Assembly (NCBI GenBank): GCA_029553375.1
Contig: JAKPCH010000035.1
Location: 1-64,000, forward strand
Reading direction: 5' to 3'
From: Deltaproteobacteria bacterium
GTDB lineage: Bacteria > Desulfobacterota > Syntrophia > Syntrophales > UBA8958
Length of the DNA stretch: 64,000 nt
Shown: piece by piece, positions 32,485 to 41,196 of the stretch
Numbering within the stretch: the stretch's first letter is position 1
How the letters are laid out: each line of letters opens with the position of its first letter
Notes under the pieces: model-generated
The model's input: only the letters and a program-made list of their open reading frames with translations
Told to the model about the DNA's origin: nothing
Databases searched by the model: none
Program-made: the position numbers and the translations under genes

Positions 32485-34597
32485 GGAACCCCCCCTCCAC
32501 CTCGACCTCAACCTGGAGGAGCGGATCCGCTACCTCGAAGGGGTGAACCGCTTCGTCCTCGACGCCCTCGACACGGCGGCGACCCTGGGGGATTTCCAGG
32601 GACAGATCAACCGTCAGGGCGACCCCGCGGTGATCATCGCGGAGACGCGCCGCCGCCTCAGGGCCCTCATCCCCTTTCGGGGGACGGCATTCTATCTCGT
32701 CAACGACGAGACGAAGGAGTTCGAACCTTTCCAAATCGACCCGCCCGCGGAGGAGGCGTTTTTCCGCCGGGCGACGGACCAATTGATCGAGGAGGGGACC
32801 TTCGCCTGGGCCCTTAGGGAAAAGAGGCCCCTGATCGTCCCCTGCCCCGGCGTCCCCAAGAGGCTCCTCCTCCACGTCATGGCCACGGCCTCGCAGATCC
32901 ACGGGATGTTCATGGGGATCCTCAAACCCCACGAGGAAAAGGTCAACGACATCTCCCTCTCCTTCCTTTCCCTGATCCTCCTCCACAGCTCCAACGCCCT
33001 GGAGACCTACTCCCTCTACGAACAGATCGGCAGGATCAAGGAGGGCCTCAACGGCGCGAAGAACTACCGGAACCTCTTCGAAGCCGCCCCGGACGGCGTG
33101 GAGGTCCTCGACCAAACGGGACGCCTCGTGGACTGCAACGCCATGCTGTTGAAGATGACGGGCTACGGCCGGGAGAAGATCATGGGCGCCCATCCCTCCC
33201 TCTGGTGCCCCGAGGCGGGCGAGGAAAACTCTTCCCGTTTCCTCGCGGCCCTGAAAAAAGAGGGGGAGAGGGAGGCGGAGGTGGAGTTCGTCAATGCCCA
33301 AGGGGACCGTATCCCCGTGTGGCGCAAGGAGAGGGCGTTCTATGACGACGAGGGGCGTTTTCTCGGCGTCGTCGTCTACAACCGCGACCTGTCCCGCCTG
33401 AAAAAGGCCGAGGCGGAGCGGAGGGAGCTGGAGGCCCGCCTCCAGAGGGCGAAACGCATGGAGGCCCTGGGTACCCTGGCGGGCGGCGTGGCCCATGACC
33501 TGAACAATATCCTCAGCGGCCTCGTGAGCTACCCCGACCTCCTCCTGATCAGGACGCCGCCGGGGGACCCCATGCGGAAACCCCTCGAGGTCATCAAAAA
33601 ATCGGGGGAAAAGATCGCCGCCATCGTCCAGGACCTCCTCACCCTGGGGAGGCGCGGCGTCGTCCAGACGGGCGTCGTCGATCTCAACGCCGTCGTCGCG
33701 GAGCACCTGCGCTCGTCGGAGCACGAGCGCCTCTGTTACTACCACCGGGGCGTGCGGTTCCGGACGGATCTTAAGGAGGGGCTGAACAACGTCTCGGGAT
33801 CGAAGTTCCACCTGGGGAAGGCCGTCATGAACCTCCTGTCCAACGCCGCCGAGGCCATCACGGGCGAGGGGGAGGTCACCATCACCACCCGCAACGTCAC
33901 CCTGACGGGTCCCCTCAAGGCCCTCGACCGTATCCCCCCGGGGGACTACGTGGTCCTGACCGTGGCCGACACGGGCAGCGGTATCTCCCAGGAGGACATG
34001 GAGAGGATCTTCGAGCCCTTCTACTCCAAGAAGGTCCTGGGGAGGAGCGGCACCGGCCTGGGGATGACGGTCGTCTGGGGGATCTGCAAGGACCACGGGG
34101 GCCACATCGACATCAGGAGCCTCCCCGGCCGGGGGACGGAGATCTCCCTCTACCTGCCCGCGACGCGGGAAAAGGCCGCGGCCGAGAAGGCCCCAATCCC
34201 GCCGGAGGCCTACCAGGGCAAGGGGGAGAAGATCCTGGTGGTGGACGACTCACCCCAGCAGCGGGAGATCGCCTCCGAGATCCTGGAAGAGCTCGGTTAC
34301 CGCGTCGTCACGGCGGCGAGCGGCGAGGAGGCCGTGGCCTATATCAAGGATCACACGGTGGACCTCGTCCTCCTCGACATGATCATGGACCCCGGGATGG
34401 ACGGCCTGGACACCTATCGGGAGATGATCAAGGTCCGACCGGGTCAGAAGGCCGTCATCGCCAGCGGCTTCTCCGAGACGGAGCGCGTCCGGGAACTGCA
34501 TCGCCTCGGGGTGAGGCAGTACATCAAAAAGCCCTACCTCATGGAGCAGATCGGTCTGGCCATCCGCTCCGAACTGGACGGCGAGGGATCCCCTTAG
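32447..34597 (+). CDS. Hybrid histidine kinase (PAS-HisKA-ATPase-receiver)
   Basis: A 716-residue soluble hybrid kinase. N-terminal GAF-like region (about 55-195), PAS (about 205-318), HisKA with His350 in LAGGVAHDLNNILSGLVSY, ATPase domain with NLLSNAAEAITG, VADTGSGISQEDMERIFEPFYSKK and GTGLGMTVVWG, and a C-terminal receiver with phosphoacceptor Asp in LVLLDMIMDPGMDGLDTY and switch Lys in YIKKPY. The start is uncertain: ATG 32447 lies inside the HDOD gene; ATGs at 32471/32474 are alternatives without a ribosome site. The overlap argues for coupling to the HDOD protein. Confidence 0.9.
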   Translation: MRSSIISSMMRLREPPLHLDLNLEERIRYLEGVNRFVLDALDTAATLGDFQGQINRQGDPAVIIAETRRRLRALIPFRGTAFYLVNDETKEFEPFQIDPPAEEAFFRRATDQLIEEGTFAWALREKRPLIVPCPGVPKRLLLHVMATASQIHGMFMGILKPHEEKVNDISLSFLSLILLHSSNALETYSLYEQIGRIKEGLNGAKNYRNLFEAAPDGVEVLDQTGRLVDCNAMLLKMTGYGREKIMGAHPSLWCPEAGEENSSRFLAALKKEGEREAEVEFVNAQGDRIPVWRKERAFYDDEGRFLGVVVYNRDLSRLKKAEAERRELEARLQRAKRMEALGTLAGGVAHDLNNILSGLVSYPDLLLIRTPPGDPMRKPLEVIKKSGEKIAAIVQDLLTLGRRGVVQTGVVDLNAVVAEHLRSSEHERLCYYHRGVRFRTDLKEGLNNVSGSKFHLGKAVMNLLSNAAEAITGEGEVTITTRNVTLTGPLKALDRIPPGDYVVLTVADTGSGISQEDMERIFEPFYSKKVLGRSGTGLGMTVVWGICKDHGGHIDIRSLPGRGTEISLYLPATREKAAAEKAPIPPEAYQGKGEKILVVDDSPQQREIASEILEELGYRVVTAASGEEAVAYIKDHTVDLVLLDMIMDPGMDGLDTYREMIKVRPGQKAVIASGFSETERVRELHRLGVRQYIKKPYLMEQIGLAIRSELDGEGSP

Positions 34598-34619
34598 AAC
34601 CCCGAGGGTAAAAGACCCC

Positions 34620-35435
34620 TCAACCCTTGTCCTTCGCCTCCTCCCAGAGGCGGTCCAGCTCCTGAAGATCCGTCCCGGGGAGGTCCTTGCCATCTTCACG
34701 CAGACGCCTCTCCATATAGGCGAAGCGGGCGATGAATCTCTCGACGCTGCCCCGGAGGGACTCCTCGGCCTCCACCTCCAGAAACCGACAGAGATTGACC
34801 AACGTGAAGAGGCAATCCCCCATCTCCGCCGCGACGACCTCGCCCCGGCCCGTCAAGGCCGCCTCCTTCAACTCTTCGAGCTCTTCCGCCACCTTCGCCC
34901 ACACCCCCCCGACGTCGGGCCAGTCGAAACCGACGGCGGCGGCCCGCCGCTGGATCTCCTGGGCCCTCCTCAGGGCGGGGAGGGAGCGGGGGATCCCGTC
35001 GCCGATCCCCTTCCTTCCCCGCTGCTCCACCTCTCTCTTGATGGTCTCCCAGTTGGCCTTCACCTCTTCGACGCCGGCGACGGTGACGCGGCCGAAGACA
35101 TGGGGGTGTCGGCGGATCATCTTTTCCCTCACGGTTTGGCAGACCTCTTCCAAGGTGAACTCCCCCCGTTCCTCCGCCAGGACACAGAGAAAGAGGACCT
35201 GAAAGAGGAGATCGCCGATCTCCTCTTTCACCTCCTTTGGATCGCCGGCATTGACGGCGTCGACCACCTCGTGGGCCTCCTCGAGGAGATACCTCGTCAG
35301 GTCCCGGTCCGTCTGGCGGCGGTCCCAGGGACAGCCCCGGGGGCCCCTGAGGGTCCGGACGAGGTCGAGGAGGGAGGCCACGCCCGTGCACCCGTCCTCC
35401 GGAGGCCCCTTTTGATCCTTGTCTCTCTCGGTCAT
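34620..35435 (-). CDS. mazG: Nucleoside triphosphate pyrophosphohydrolase MazG
   Basis: MazG (271 residues, normal for the two-domain form) hydrolyses (d)NTPs to monophosphates, cleaning the nucleotide pool. First domain: VRTLRGPRGCPWDRRQTDRDLTRYLLEEAHEVVDAV with the EExxE/ExxD metal motif continued by KEEIGDLLFQVLFLC; second domain: KVAEELEELKEA, AAEMGDCLFTLVNLCRFL. The linker HPHVFG and ANWETIKREV are typical. ATG 35435 faces the RNase T2 gene. Confidence 0.93.
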   Translation of the reverse strand: MTERDKDQKGPPEDGCTGVASLLDLVRTLRGPRGCPWDRRQTDRDLTRYLLEEAHEVVDAVNAGDPKEVKEEIGDLLFQVLFLCVLAEERGEFTLEEVCQTVREKMIRRHPHVFGRVTVAGVEEVKANWETIKREVEQRGRKGIGDGIPRSLPALRRAQEIQRRAAAVGFDWPDVGGVWAKVAEELEELKEAALTGRGEVVAAEMGDCLFTLVNLCRFLEVEAEESLRGSVERFIARFAYMERRLREDGKDLPGTDLQELDRLWEEAKDKG

Positions 35436-35540
35436 GGAAAGATGCCCCCTTGGCAACCCTTCTGCATCCCTTCCCTTTTTCGGGCAAAAGGGGTATTGGA
35501 TCGTCATCTCATAACAGGGGAGCGAAGGGAGGAGGTTATC

Positions 35541-36209
35541 ATAAAACGTAAGGGCATCGTTTGGACCCTGCTCTTCGTCCTCCTCACGGCCGTCGCCCCC
35601 GCCGGGGCGGCGTGGGGAGGCGGTGTCCCGGGGCGTTTCGACTTCTACGTCCTGGCCCTGAGCTGGTCGCCCGCCTTCTGCGACGAGGCCCGGAACCGCG
35701 ACCACCCCCAGTGTCGGGCCGCCTCGCCCTCCGCCTTCGTCCTCCACGGCCTCTGGCCCCAGTACGAACGGGGCTACCCCCGTGACTGTTCCGCCATCCC
35801 CTTCCCCGAGGGGCTCAAGGCGGAGTTCCCGAAACTCTTCCCCCACGACGCCCTCTACGCCCACGAGTGGCGAAGGCACGGCACCTGTTCGGGCCTCTCG
35901 CCCCGGGGTTACCTCGCCCTGGCCAAGAGGATCCGAGAGGGGGTAATCATCCCCCCGGCCTACGAGGGGCCGGACAAACCCCTCCGTCTCACGGTGGAAC
36001 GGCTCCGTTCCGATTTCATCCGCTCCGACGGCCGCCTGTCGCCCCGGGGCATCGTCCCCGTCTGTTCCCACGGGGGGCGCTTCCTGAAGGAGGTCTGGCT
36101 GTGTTTCGAAAAAGACGGCCGACCCCGGGACTGCAGCGAGGAGATCCTCAAGAGGGGCCGCAAGACCTGCCGCCAGGAGACCTTTCTCCTCAAGCCGCCC
36201 CGGCCTTGA
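35541..36209 (+). CDS. Exported ribonuclease T2 family protein
   Basis: A roughly 222-residue RNase T2. Signal peptide (about 1-24, GIVWTLLFVLLTAVAPAGA), then FYVLALSWSPAFCD, catalytic site I FVLHGLWPQYERG and catalytic site II AHEWRRHGTCSG, both with intact histidines, plus paired cysteines (CDEARNRDHPQC, CSHGG, CFEKDGRPRDC) for disulfides. The enzyme would degrade RNA non-specifically in the periplasm or outside. AAGGGAGGAGG (35525-35535) is followed five bases later by ATA (35541) and two bases later by ATC, with no ATG, GTG or TTG in reach. The nearest canonical in-frame starts, TTG 35494 and ATG 35440, precede the ribosome site and would give an overlong signal n-region. Confidence 0.85.
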   Translation: MKRKGIVWTLLFVLLTAVAPAGAAWGGGVPGRFDFYVLALSWSPAFCDEARNRDHPQCRAASPSAFVLHGLWPQYERGYPRDCSAIPFPEGLKAEFPKLFPHDALYAHEWRRHGTCSGLSPRGYLALAKRIREGVIIPPAYEGPDKPLRLTVERLRSDFIRSDGRLSPRGIVPVCSHGGRFLKEVWLCFEKDGRPRDCSEEILKRGRKTCRQETFLLKPPRP

Positions 36210-36254
36210 CCCCTCGTCGCTGGGGCGTCAAGGCTGTGGGGAGCCGACGGCGGC

Positions 36255-36770
36255 TCATAGGTAACCCAGGCCCCGGGACTCCTTGCAGGCGCGGCACCAG
36301 GGTGTGTAACCGCACTGGCCCCGGCAGCCTTCAAAATCCTGGTCCGCCTTGTCCGGCAGGGGGACATCGCAGTATCCCGCCCATCTCGTCTTGATCTCAC
36401 GGATGAATGCCAGGGGGTCTTCCGTTTCCAGGGCGATGATCTCCCCGGGACAGACGTTCTTCCCGTCGGGTGTCAGGATAGCCTCCACGATCTCCTCGGC
36501 CCTGAGGTCCAGGCCGTGGCGGGCGAGGAAGTCCCGGGCGGGCACGGAGGCCACGCGGGCCCGGACGGCGGCCACGAAACCGGCGTAGACCATCAGGCGG
36601 GCCGCCGCCAGACCCACGACCCGGTCCCAGACCACGACCCGGCCCCGGGAGGCGTCGTACCCCTCCAGGCAGTCGATGAGGGGCTTGATCCCCCGTTCGC
36701 GGCCCCGGTGGACGATCTCCCCGTCCCGGACGAGGACGAGACTGAAGGCGGATAAATCGGCCGTCTCCAA
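36255..36770 (-). CDS. DUF1893 protein with cysteine-rich tail
   Basis: A 171-residue protein from TTG 36770; AGGAGG seven bases upstream supports this start. Residues 1-125 match DUF1893 (FSLVLVRDGEIVHRGRERGIKPLIDCL, VVVWDRVVGLAAARLMVYAGF, VRARVASVPARDFL, CPGEI). The tail adds CRGQCGYTPWCRACKE, a possible metal site not usual for the family. The function is unknown. It lies 11 bases after truA on the same strand and faces RNase T2. Confidence 0.72.
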   Translation of the reverse strand: METADLSAFSLVLVRDGEIVHRGRERGIKPLIDCLEGYDASRGRVVVWDRVVGLAAARLMVYAGFVAAVRARVASVPARDFLARHGLDLRAEEIVEAILTPDGKNVCPGEIIALETEDPLAFIREIKTRWAGYCDVPLPDKADQDFEGCRGQCGYTPWCRACKESRGLGYL

Positions 36771-36781
36771 AAATCAACCTC

Positions 36782-37603
36782 CTAACCTTCGGCCCCGTTC
36801 ACCGGGACCCCCTGGAACCACCCGAGCCCCGGCACGGGGAGGGAGAACCGGACCCGCTCCCAACCCCCTTCGCCTTCGTACCCCACGGCGGCGAGGAAGA
36901 GGCCGGACGGCGGGGCGGTCAGGGGGGCCAGATCGACGGCGCCTCCATGGAGGGCCGCCTCCAGGTCCCCGCTGCCCATCTTCCCCCTCCCCACCTCCAC
37001 GACGGCGCCCACCATACGGCGGATCATCTTCCAGAGGAAGTGGGAGGCCACGAAAGAGAGGAGGAGAAGGTCGCCCCTCCTTGCGAGGCCGACGTCGTGG
37101 ATAAGGACCAGGGGGGAGAGGTTCTTGTCCCGCCGCTTGTCGGCGAAGGCCCCGAAGTCGTGAAGGCCCTTGAACAAGGCGCAGGCCGCCGCCATCCTGT
37201 CCGTGTCCAGGCGGTCCTTGACCCACCAGAGATAGCGCTTGCCGAAGGCCGAGCGGCGGCGGGAGATGACATAGACGTAGGCCCGCCATTTCGCGTCGTG
37301 GCGGGCGTGGAATCCCTCCGGGGCCTCCCGGACGGAGAGGACGTTGATCGTGGCCGGGAGGAGGTCGTTCAAATCGTTCTGCAACCGCCGGGGCTCCAAC
37401 CTCCTGGGGCACCTGAGATGGGCCACCTGACCCAGGGCGTGGACGCCGGCGTCGGTCCGTCCGGCCCCCTGGAGATCCACCTCACCCCCCGTGACCCTCT
37501 CCGCCGCCTCCCGGAGGGTCCCCTGGATGGAACGGGCGTTCTTCTGGGCCTGCCAACCGGCATAACCGGTCCCGTCGTACTCCAGGAGGAGGCGGTAGTT
37601 CAT
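36782..37603 (-). CDS. truA: tRNA pseudouridine(38-40) synthase TruA
   Basis: TruA (273 residues) converts uridines 38-40 of the tRNA anticodon arm to pseudouridine. Catalytic Asp51 lies in QGAGRTDAGVHALGQVAH; other family parts are LLLEYDGTGYAGWQAQ, FHARHDAKWRAYVYVI, HDFGAFADKRR and FLWKMIRRMVGAVVEVGRG. It begins six bases after the zinc-ribbon protein gene. Confidence 0.95.
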   Translation of the reverse strand: MNYRLLLEYDGTGYAGWQAQKNARSIQGTLREAAERVTGGEVDLQGAGRTDAGVHALGQVAHLRCPRRLEPRRLQNDLNDLLPATINVLSVREAPEGFHARHDAKWRAYVYVISRRRSAFGKRYLWWVKDRLDTDRMAAACALFKGLHDFGAFADKRRDKNLSPLVLIHDVGLARRGDLLLLSFVASHFLWKMIRRMVGAVVEVGRGKMGSGDLEAALHGGAVDLAPLTAPPSGLFLAAVGYEGEGGWERVRFSLPVPGLGWFQGVPVNGAEG

Positions 37604-37609
37604 GGGGTC

Positions 37610-38140
37610 TTATTTGACGACCACGGGGAGGGGTTGGCGGTCCGAGGCCCACAGCCCCTTCAGACCGTGGGCCGCCGGATCGGGGCAACGGACCTCGACC
37701 TGTCCGTCCCGGCGGGTGACAAGATAGGGCCTGCCCGTGGCGGGGCAGCGGAGATCGGCCGGGGGCGTCTTCCCCCCCTGGAGGAGGGCGGCGGCCTTCC
37801 AGAGATTGTTCAGGCAGGCGTCGGCGACGGCGTCGGTCTCGTAGGTGCCGAGGCGAAGGGGCTTGTTCGGTTTCATCGCCTCCATGACCCGGGGGGCCTG
37901 GAGGGCCGCGACGACGAGGCAAAGGAGGACGACGACGCCCAGGGTGATCCGCCAGGCCCTGGTATCCCTGAGGCGGGGCCGGGGGGGTGCCTTTTCCTCC
38001 TTTTCGGCGATGTAACGCTCCGCCCGCTCCACGGCGCACCGGGGGCACCAGAGTTCCCCCTCGGCCTTCACCGTCCCGTCCAGGGGTATCTCGGCACCGC
38101 AACCCCGGCAGCGGGGCCGGGCCTTTTCCTCCTCACCCAC
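37610..38140 (-). CDS. Zinc-ribbon single-pass membrane protein, unknown
   Basis: A 176-residue protein from GTG 38140, backed by GGGGGAAG seven bases upstream. The N-terminus has a zinc ribbon (CRGCGAEIPLDG then LWCPRC), followed by a charged linker, one membrane helix (about 67-84, ITLGVVVLLCLVVAALQA) and a C-terminal domain with a second cysteine pair (LRCPATGRPYLV, VEVRCPDPAAHGLKGL). The CPATGRPY segment resembles a second zinc knuckle. No known family. It lies between the pseudopilin and truA genes, so a link to the pilus-like genes is possible. Confidence 0.65.
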   Translation of the reverse strand: MGEEEKARPRCRGCGAEIPLDGTVKAEGELWCPRCAVERAERYIAEKEEKAPPRPRLRDTRAWRITLGVVVLLCLVVAALQAPRVMEAMKPNKPLRLGTYETDAVADACLNNLWKAAALLQGGKTPPADLRCPATGRPYLVTRRDGQVEVRCPDPAAHGLKGLWASDRQPLPVVVK

Positions 38141-38185
38141 CGTTGTCTTCCCCCGCCGGTTTATCCGACCCCCCTCGGCCCGTAG

Positions 38186-39091
38186 TCACTGCACCACCCT
38201 CAGGTTGTCGAAATAGACCTCCGAATTGTCCCACGTCCTGAATCCCCCCATGCCCGACGGGAAGGTGGAGTCCTTGAACTCCAGGACCTTCGTCCCGTCG
38301 ACGGTGATGACGTGCTGGTCCCCCTTCACGGCCACGGAGACCTGATGGGACTGACCGTAGACGGGGAAACCGGCCGGCATGGGCGCCCGGGCGATGGGGT
38401 ATTGCTCTTTCCCGTCTATGACCTTGCGCACGATGAACGCGTTGCCGAAACCGGGATCGTACTGAAAGATGTAACCCGTGACGTCCTTCTTCCCGTCCGA
38501 CCGGTAATAGATACCGTAACCGTTGCCGGCCGTGAGGGTGGCCGTCGTCCTGATCTCGTAATCCGTCCAGGCCTTGTCGCCGAAGGCCAGGCGGGCCTCC
38601 CCCTTTTTGCCCAGGGACCTCAGGGCGCCGTCGACGAGGGCCCAGTCGCCGGAGTTGGCCTTGAGACCCCCCATGTTGTCGAAGGAGCTTGAAAACAGAA
38701 CGTTCTCTGATGGTTGCGCGACGGCGGCGTAATGGATGGAACAGGCCAAGATGGGCTGGGGGCTCTTCTGGACCCAGGCGTAGACACCCCCGCTGGGGCA
38801 TTGGGGTTCCTTCGCGAGGAAACCGGCCCTGACCAGTTCGTCTAATCCCGCGCTCTCCCTGGCCCGGTCGAGGTTGAAGGCCGCCTCGGCCCGCTCGGCG
38901 GCGTAGCGGTTCCCGAGACAGGTCGTGGCGCGGGCCCTCTCCAGGTAAGCCTTCATGAGGGGGACGGCTATGGTCGTCAAGACACCTATGAGGGCGATGA
39001 CGACCATCAGCTCCAGAAGGGTGAAACCGCCCCTCGATCTCAGGCCTCTTTCGCTCAAGCCTTCACCGCCTTTCGACATCGAAAAGGACAT
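38186..39091 (-). CDS. Pseudopilin/prepilin-like protein with LamG-like C-terminal domain
   Basis: A 301-residue protein with a type III prepilin signal: RSRGG cut before FTLLELMVVIALIGVLTTIAVPL, with the Glu at mature position 5. Residues about 45-125 are pilin-like. The C-terminal half (about 128-301) is a beta-rich module (VLFSSSFDNMGGLKANSGDWALVDGALRS, YEIRTTATLTAGNGYGIYYRSDG, EVYFDNLRVVQ) like concanavalin/LamG or 3-keto-disaccharide hydrolase folds that bind sugars. A shorter leader from TTG 39055 (MSERGLRSRGG) is plausible. It overlaps the ATPase gene by 29 bases. Confidence 0.83.
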   Translation of the reverse strand: MSFSMSKGGEGLSERGLRSRGGFTLLELMVVIALIGVLTTIAVPLMKAYLERARATTCLGNRYAAERAEAAFNLDRARESAGLDELVRAGFLAKEPQCPSGGVYAWVQKSPQPILACSIHYAAVAQPSENVLFSSSFDNMGGLKANSGDWALVDGALRSLGKKGEARLAFGDKAWTDYEIRTTATLTAGNGYGIYYRSDGKKDVTGYIFQYDPGFGNAFIVRKVIDGKEQYPIARAPMPAGFPVYGQSHQVSVAVKGDQHVITVDGTKVLEFKDSTFPSGMGGFRTWDNSEVYFDNLRVVQ

Positions 39092-41192
39092 TCCTGATCT
39101 TGAGGAGGAGTATATCTTTCTTGACCGGTTTCTTCAAGTAATCGAGGGCCCCCATCTCCAGGCCCTTGATCTCGTCCTCCTCTCCCACGCGGCCCGTCAG
39201 GAAGATCAAGGGCGCCCCGATCCCCTTCTGGTTCTTGATCTCCAACAACTTGAAGCCGTCGAGGTTGGGCATGTTGATATCGGAGATGATCAGGTCGAAC
39301 TCCTCCTTGGCGAGGGTGATGAGGGCGTCGATGCCGTCGGCGGCCAGGGCCACCTCGTAGCCCGCCCCCTTCAGGATCCGTTCGATGAGGAGCTGACTGT
39401 CCTGGTCGTCCTCCACCACCAGGATCCTCCCGGCACGTCTCCTGCTCTTCTCGGCGACCCGTTGCGGCCTCTCCGACGGCTCCGCCGGGGCGGCGGGGAT
39501 CTCCTCCACCAGGATCTTCTCATAGACGTCCCTGACGGGGAAGACGAGGTCCCGGACCTTCTCCACGGCGTGGTTGCTCATGAGGTAGTGCCCCTGGCCG
39601 CGGATGAACTCCCGGATCTTCAGGATGGGGGCCCCCCGGCGGATCAGGTCGCTCACGGCGGCATCGAAGGGGATGACCTCGTAAACCCCCTCCCGGCCCC
39701 GGTAGCCCTCGATACACCGGTGACACCCCACGGGGTGGGCCGACCTGGCTGGCAGCTCATCGGTGAAGGGGGAAAGCATCTCCTTCTCCTCCTCAGTCAG
39801 GGGCTCCACGCGCCGGCAATGGGGACAGAGCTTCTTCAGCAGGCGCTGGGCGATGATGCCGATGAGGGCCTCCGCCATGATATCCCTCGTGACCCCGAGG
39901 CGCTCGAGGCGGAAGATGGCCGTCGTGGCGTTGTTCGTGTGGAGGGTGGAGACGGTCATGTGACCCGTGCTGGCGAAGTCCACGGCGATCCTGGCGGAAA
40001 AGTTGTCCCTGATCTCGCCGAGGTAGAGGATGTCAGGGTCCTGGCGGACGGACGATTTCAGGAGGGCCTCGAAGGTCACCCCCGCCTTTTCGTTCACCTG
40101 CTGCTGATTGGCGTTGGGGATGCGGTACTCCACGGGGTCCTCGACGGTGATGAGGCTCCTCTTCGTCGTGTCCACGTGGGAGAGGAAGGTGTAGAGGGTC
40201 GTCGACTTCCCCGATCCCGTGGGCCCCACGACGAGGAGAAGGCCGTAGCGCCTTTTGGCGAAATCCATGAGGTTGGCGATCTGGGCCTTCGTCAGGCCCA
40301 GCTCCTCGAAGGGCACGGGTTTCGCCGTCGGTTCGAGGAGCCTCATGATGAGGCTCTCCCCGTTGGGCGTGGAGGTGGTGGCGAGGCGGAGCTTGAAGTT
40401 CCGCCGGTCGATCACGACCTCCACGGCGCCGTCCTGGGGTCTCTGCTTCTCTGCGATGTCGAGACCCGCCAGGGCCTTGAGACGGGAGATGACCATGGTG
40501 CCCGTGGCCTTCTTCAGGGTGAACATGTCGCGCAGGTCGCCGTCGATGCGAAATCGGACGACCGTGTCCCGTGCCTTGGGCTCGATGTGGATATCGCTGG
40601 CCCTCTCCTTGACGGCGCTGTAGAGGATGTTGTTGGCGACGTAGACGACGGGCCTCTTCTCCAGGTCCTCCTCCGAGACCGTCTCGGGGGAGTCGATGAC
40701 GGTCAGGACGGTTCTTTCCCCCTCCACGGCGTCACCGCCGTCCCCGCCCCCTTCATCCCTACCCGCCCGTCCCCCCAGGACCTTCTTCAGGACGGACGGC
40801 TCGGCGACGGCCAGACGGATGTCCCGGTCGGGGGGAACCCGCTTGTTCAGGATATCGATGAGTTCCATGAGAAAGGGGTTGCTGAGGAGGAAGGCCGTCT
40901 CGCCCTCGGGGGTGATGATGGGGGCGATGAGGTTCCAGAGGCAGAAATCACGGGAGAGGTATCCCTCCTGAAACTGCTCGGGGACCGTGCCGGGGAGGTA
41001 GGGGACCTCGAGGTAGGCCGCCACGAGGGACGCCAGCCGCCCCTCCGGGATCCCCAGAGAAAGGGCCAAGCCGTAGAGCTGGGGAGGGCGCAGGTCCTTC
41101 ACCCTTTCCCACACCTCGCCGGGGACGGCGAGTCGTTCCCTCAGGAAGGCCTTGAATCCGTGGAAGTCAAAGTAGGGAAGCCGGGCCCCCAT
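39063..41192 (-). CDS. Type II secretion/type IV pilus assembly ATPase with C-terminal receiver domain
   Basis: A 709-residue fusion. Residues about 30-140 are a divergent MshEN-like N-domain; 180-560 form a GspE/PilB ATPase with Walker A GPTGSGKST (323-331), the Asp/His boxes around ITVEDPVEYRIPNANQQQVN and STLHTNNATTAIFRL, and a tetracysteine zinc site (Cys456, Cys459, Cys490, Cys493). Residues about 588-705 are a complete receiver domain with Asp638 (LIISDINMPNLDGF), T/S switch (LIFLTGR) and Lys (YLKKPVKKD). Such ATPases power pilus or pseudopilus assembly; a covalent receiver is unusual. An Hpt gene lies four bases upstream and the pseudopilin gene overlaps downstream. Confidence 0.88.
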   Translation of the reverse strand: MGARLPYFDFHGFKAFLRERLAVPGEVWERVKDLRPPQLYGLALSLGIPEGRLASLVAAYLEVPYLPGTVPEQFQEGYLSRDFCLWNLIAPIITPEGETAFLLSNPFLMELIDILNKRVPPDRDIRLAVAEPSVLKKVLGGRAGRDEGGGDGGDAVEGERTVLTVIDSPETVSEEDLEKRPVVYVANNILYSAVKERASDIHIEPKARDTVVRFRIDGDLRDMFTLKKATGTMVISRLKALAGLDIAEKQRPQDGAVEVVIDRRNFKLRLATTSTPNGESLIMRLLEPTAKPVPFEELGLTKAQIANLMDFAKRRYGLLLVVGPTGSGKSTTLYTFLSHVDTTKRSLITVEDPVEYRIPNANQQQVNEKAGVTFEALLKSSVRQDPDILYLGEIRDNFSARIAVDFASTGHMTVSTLHTNNATTAIFRLERLGVTRDIMAEALIGIIAQRLLKKLCPHCRRVEPLTEEEKEMLSPFTDELPARSAHPVGCHRCIEGYRGREGVYEVIPFDAAVSDLIRRGAPILKIREFIRGQGHYLMSNHAVEKVRDLVFPVRDVYEKILVEEIPAAPAEPSERPQRVAEKSRRRAGRILVVEDDQDSQLLIERILKGAGYEVALAADGIDALITLAKEEFDLIISDINMPNLDGFKLLEIKNQKGIGAPLIFLTGRVGEEDEIKGLEMGALDYLKKPVKKDILLLKIRNVLFDVERR

Positions 41193-41196
41193 CTAT

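Noticed and set aside
35440-35540. ATG 35440 or TTG 35494 as start of RNase T2
   Set aside because: Both lie upstream of the strong ribosome site at 35525-35535 and would add 16-34 residues before the signal peptide.
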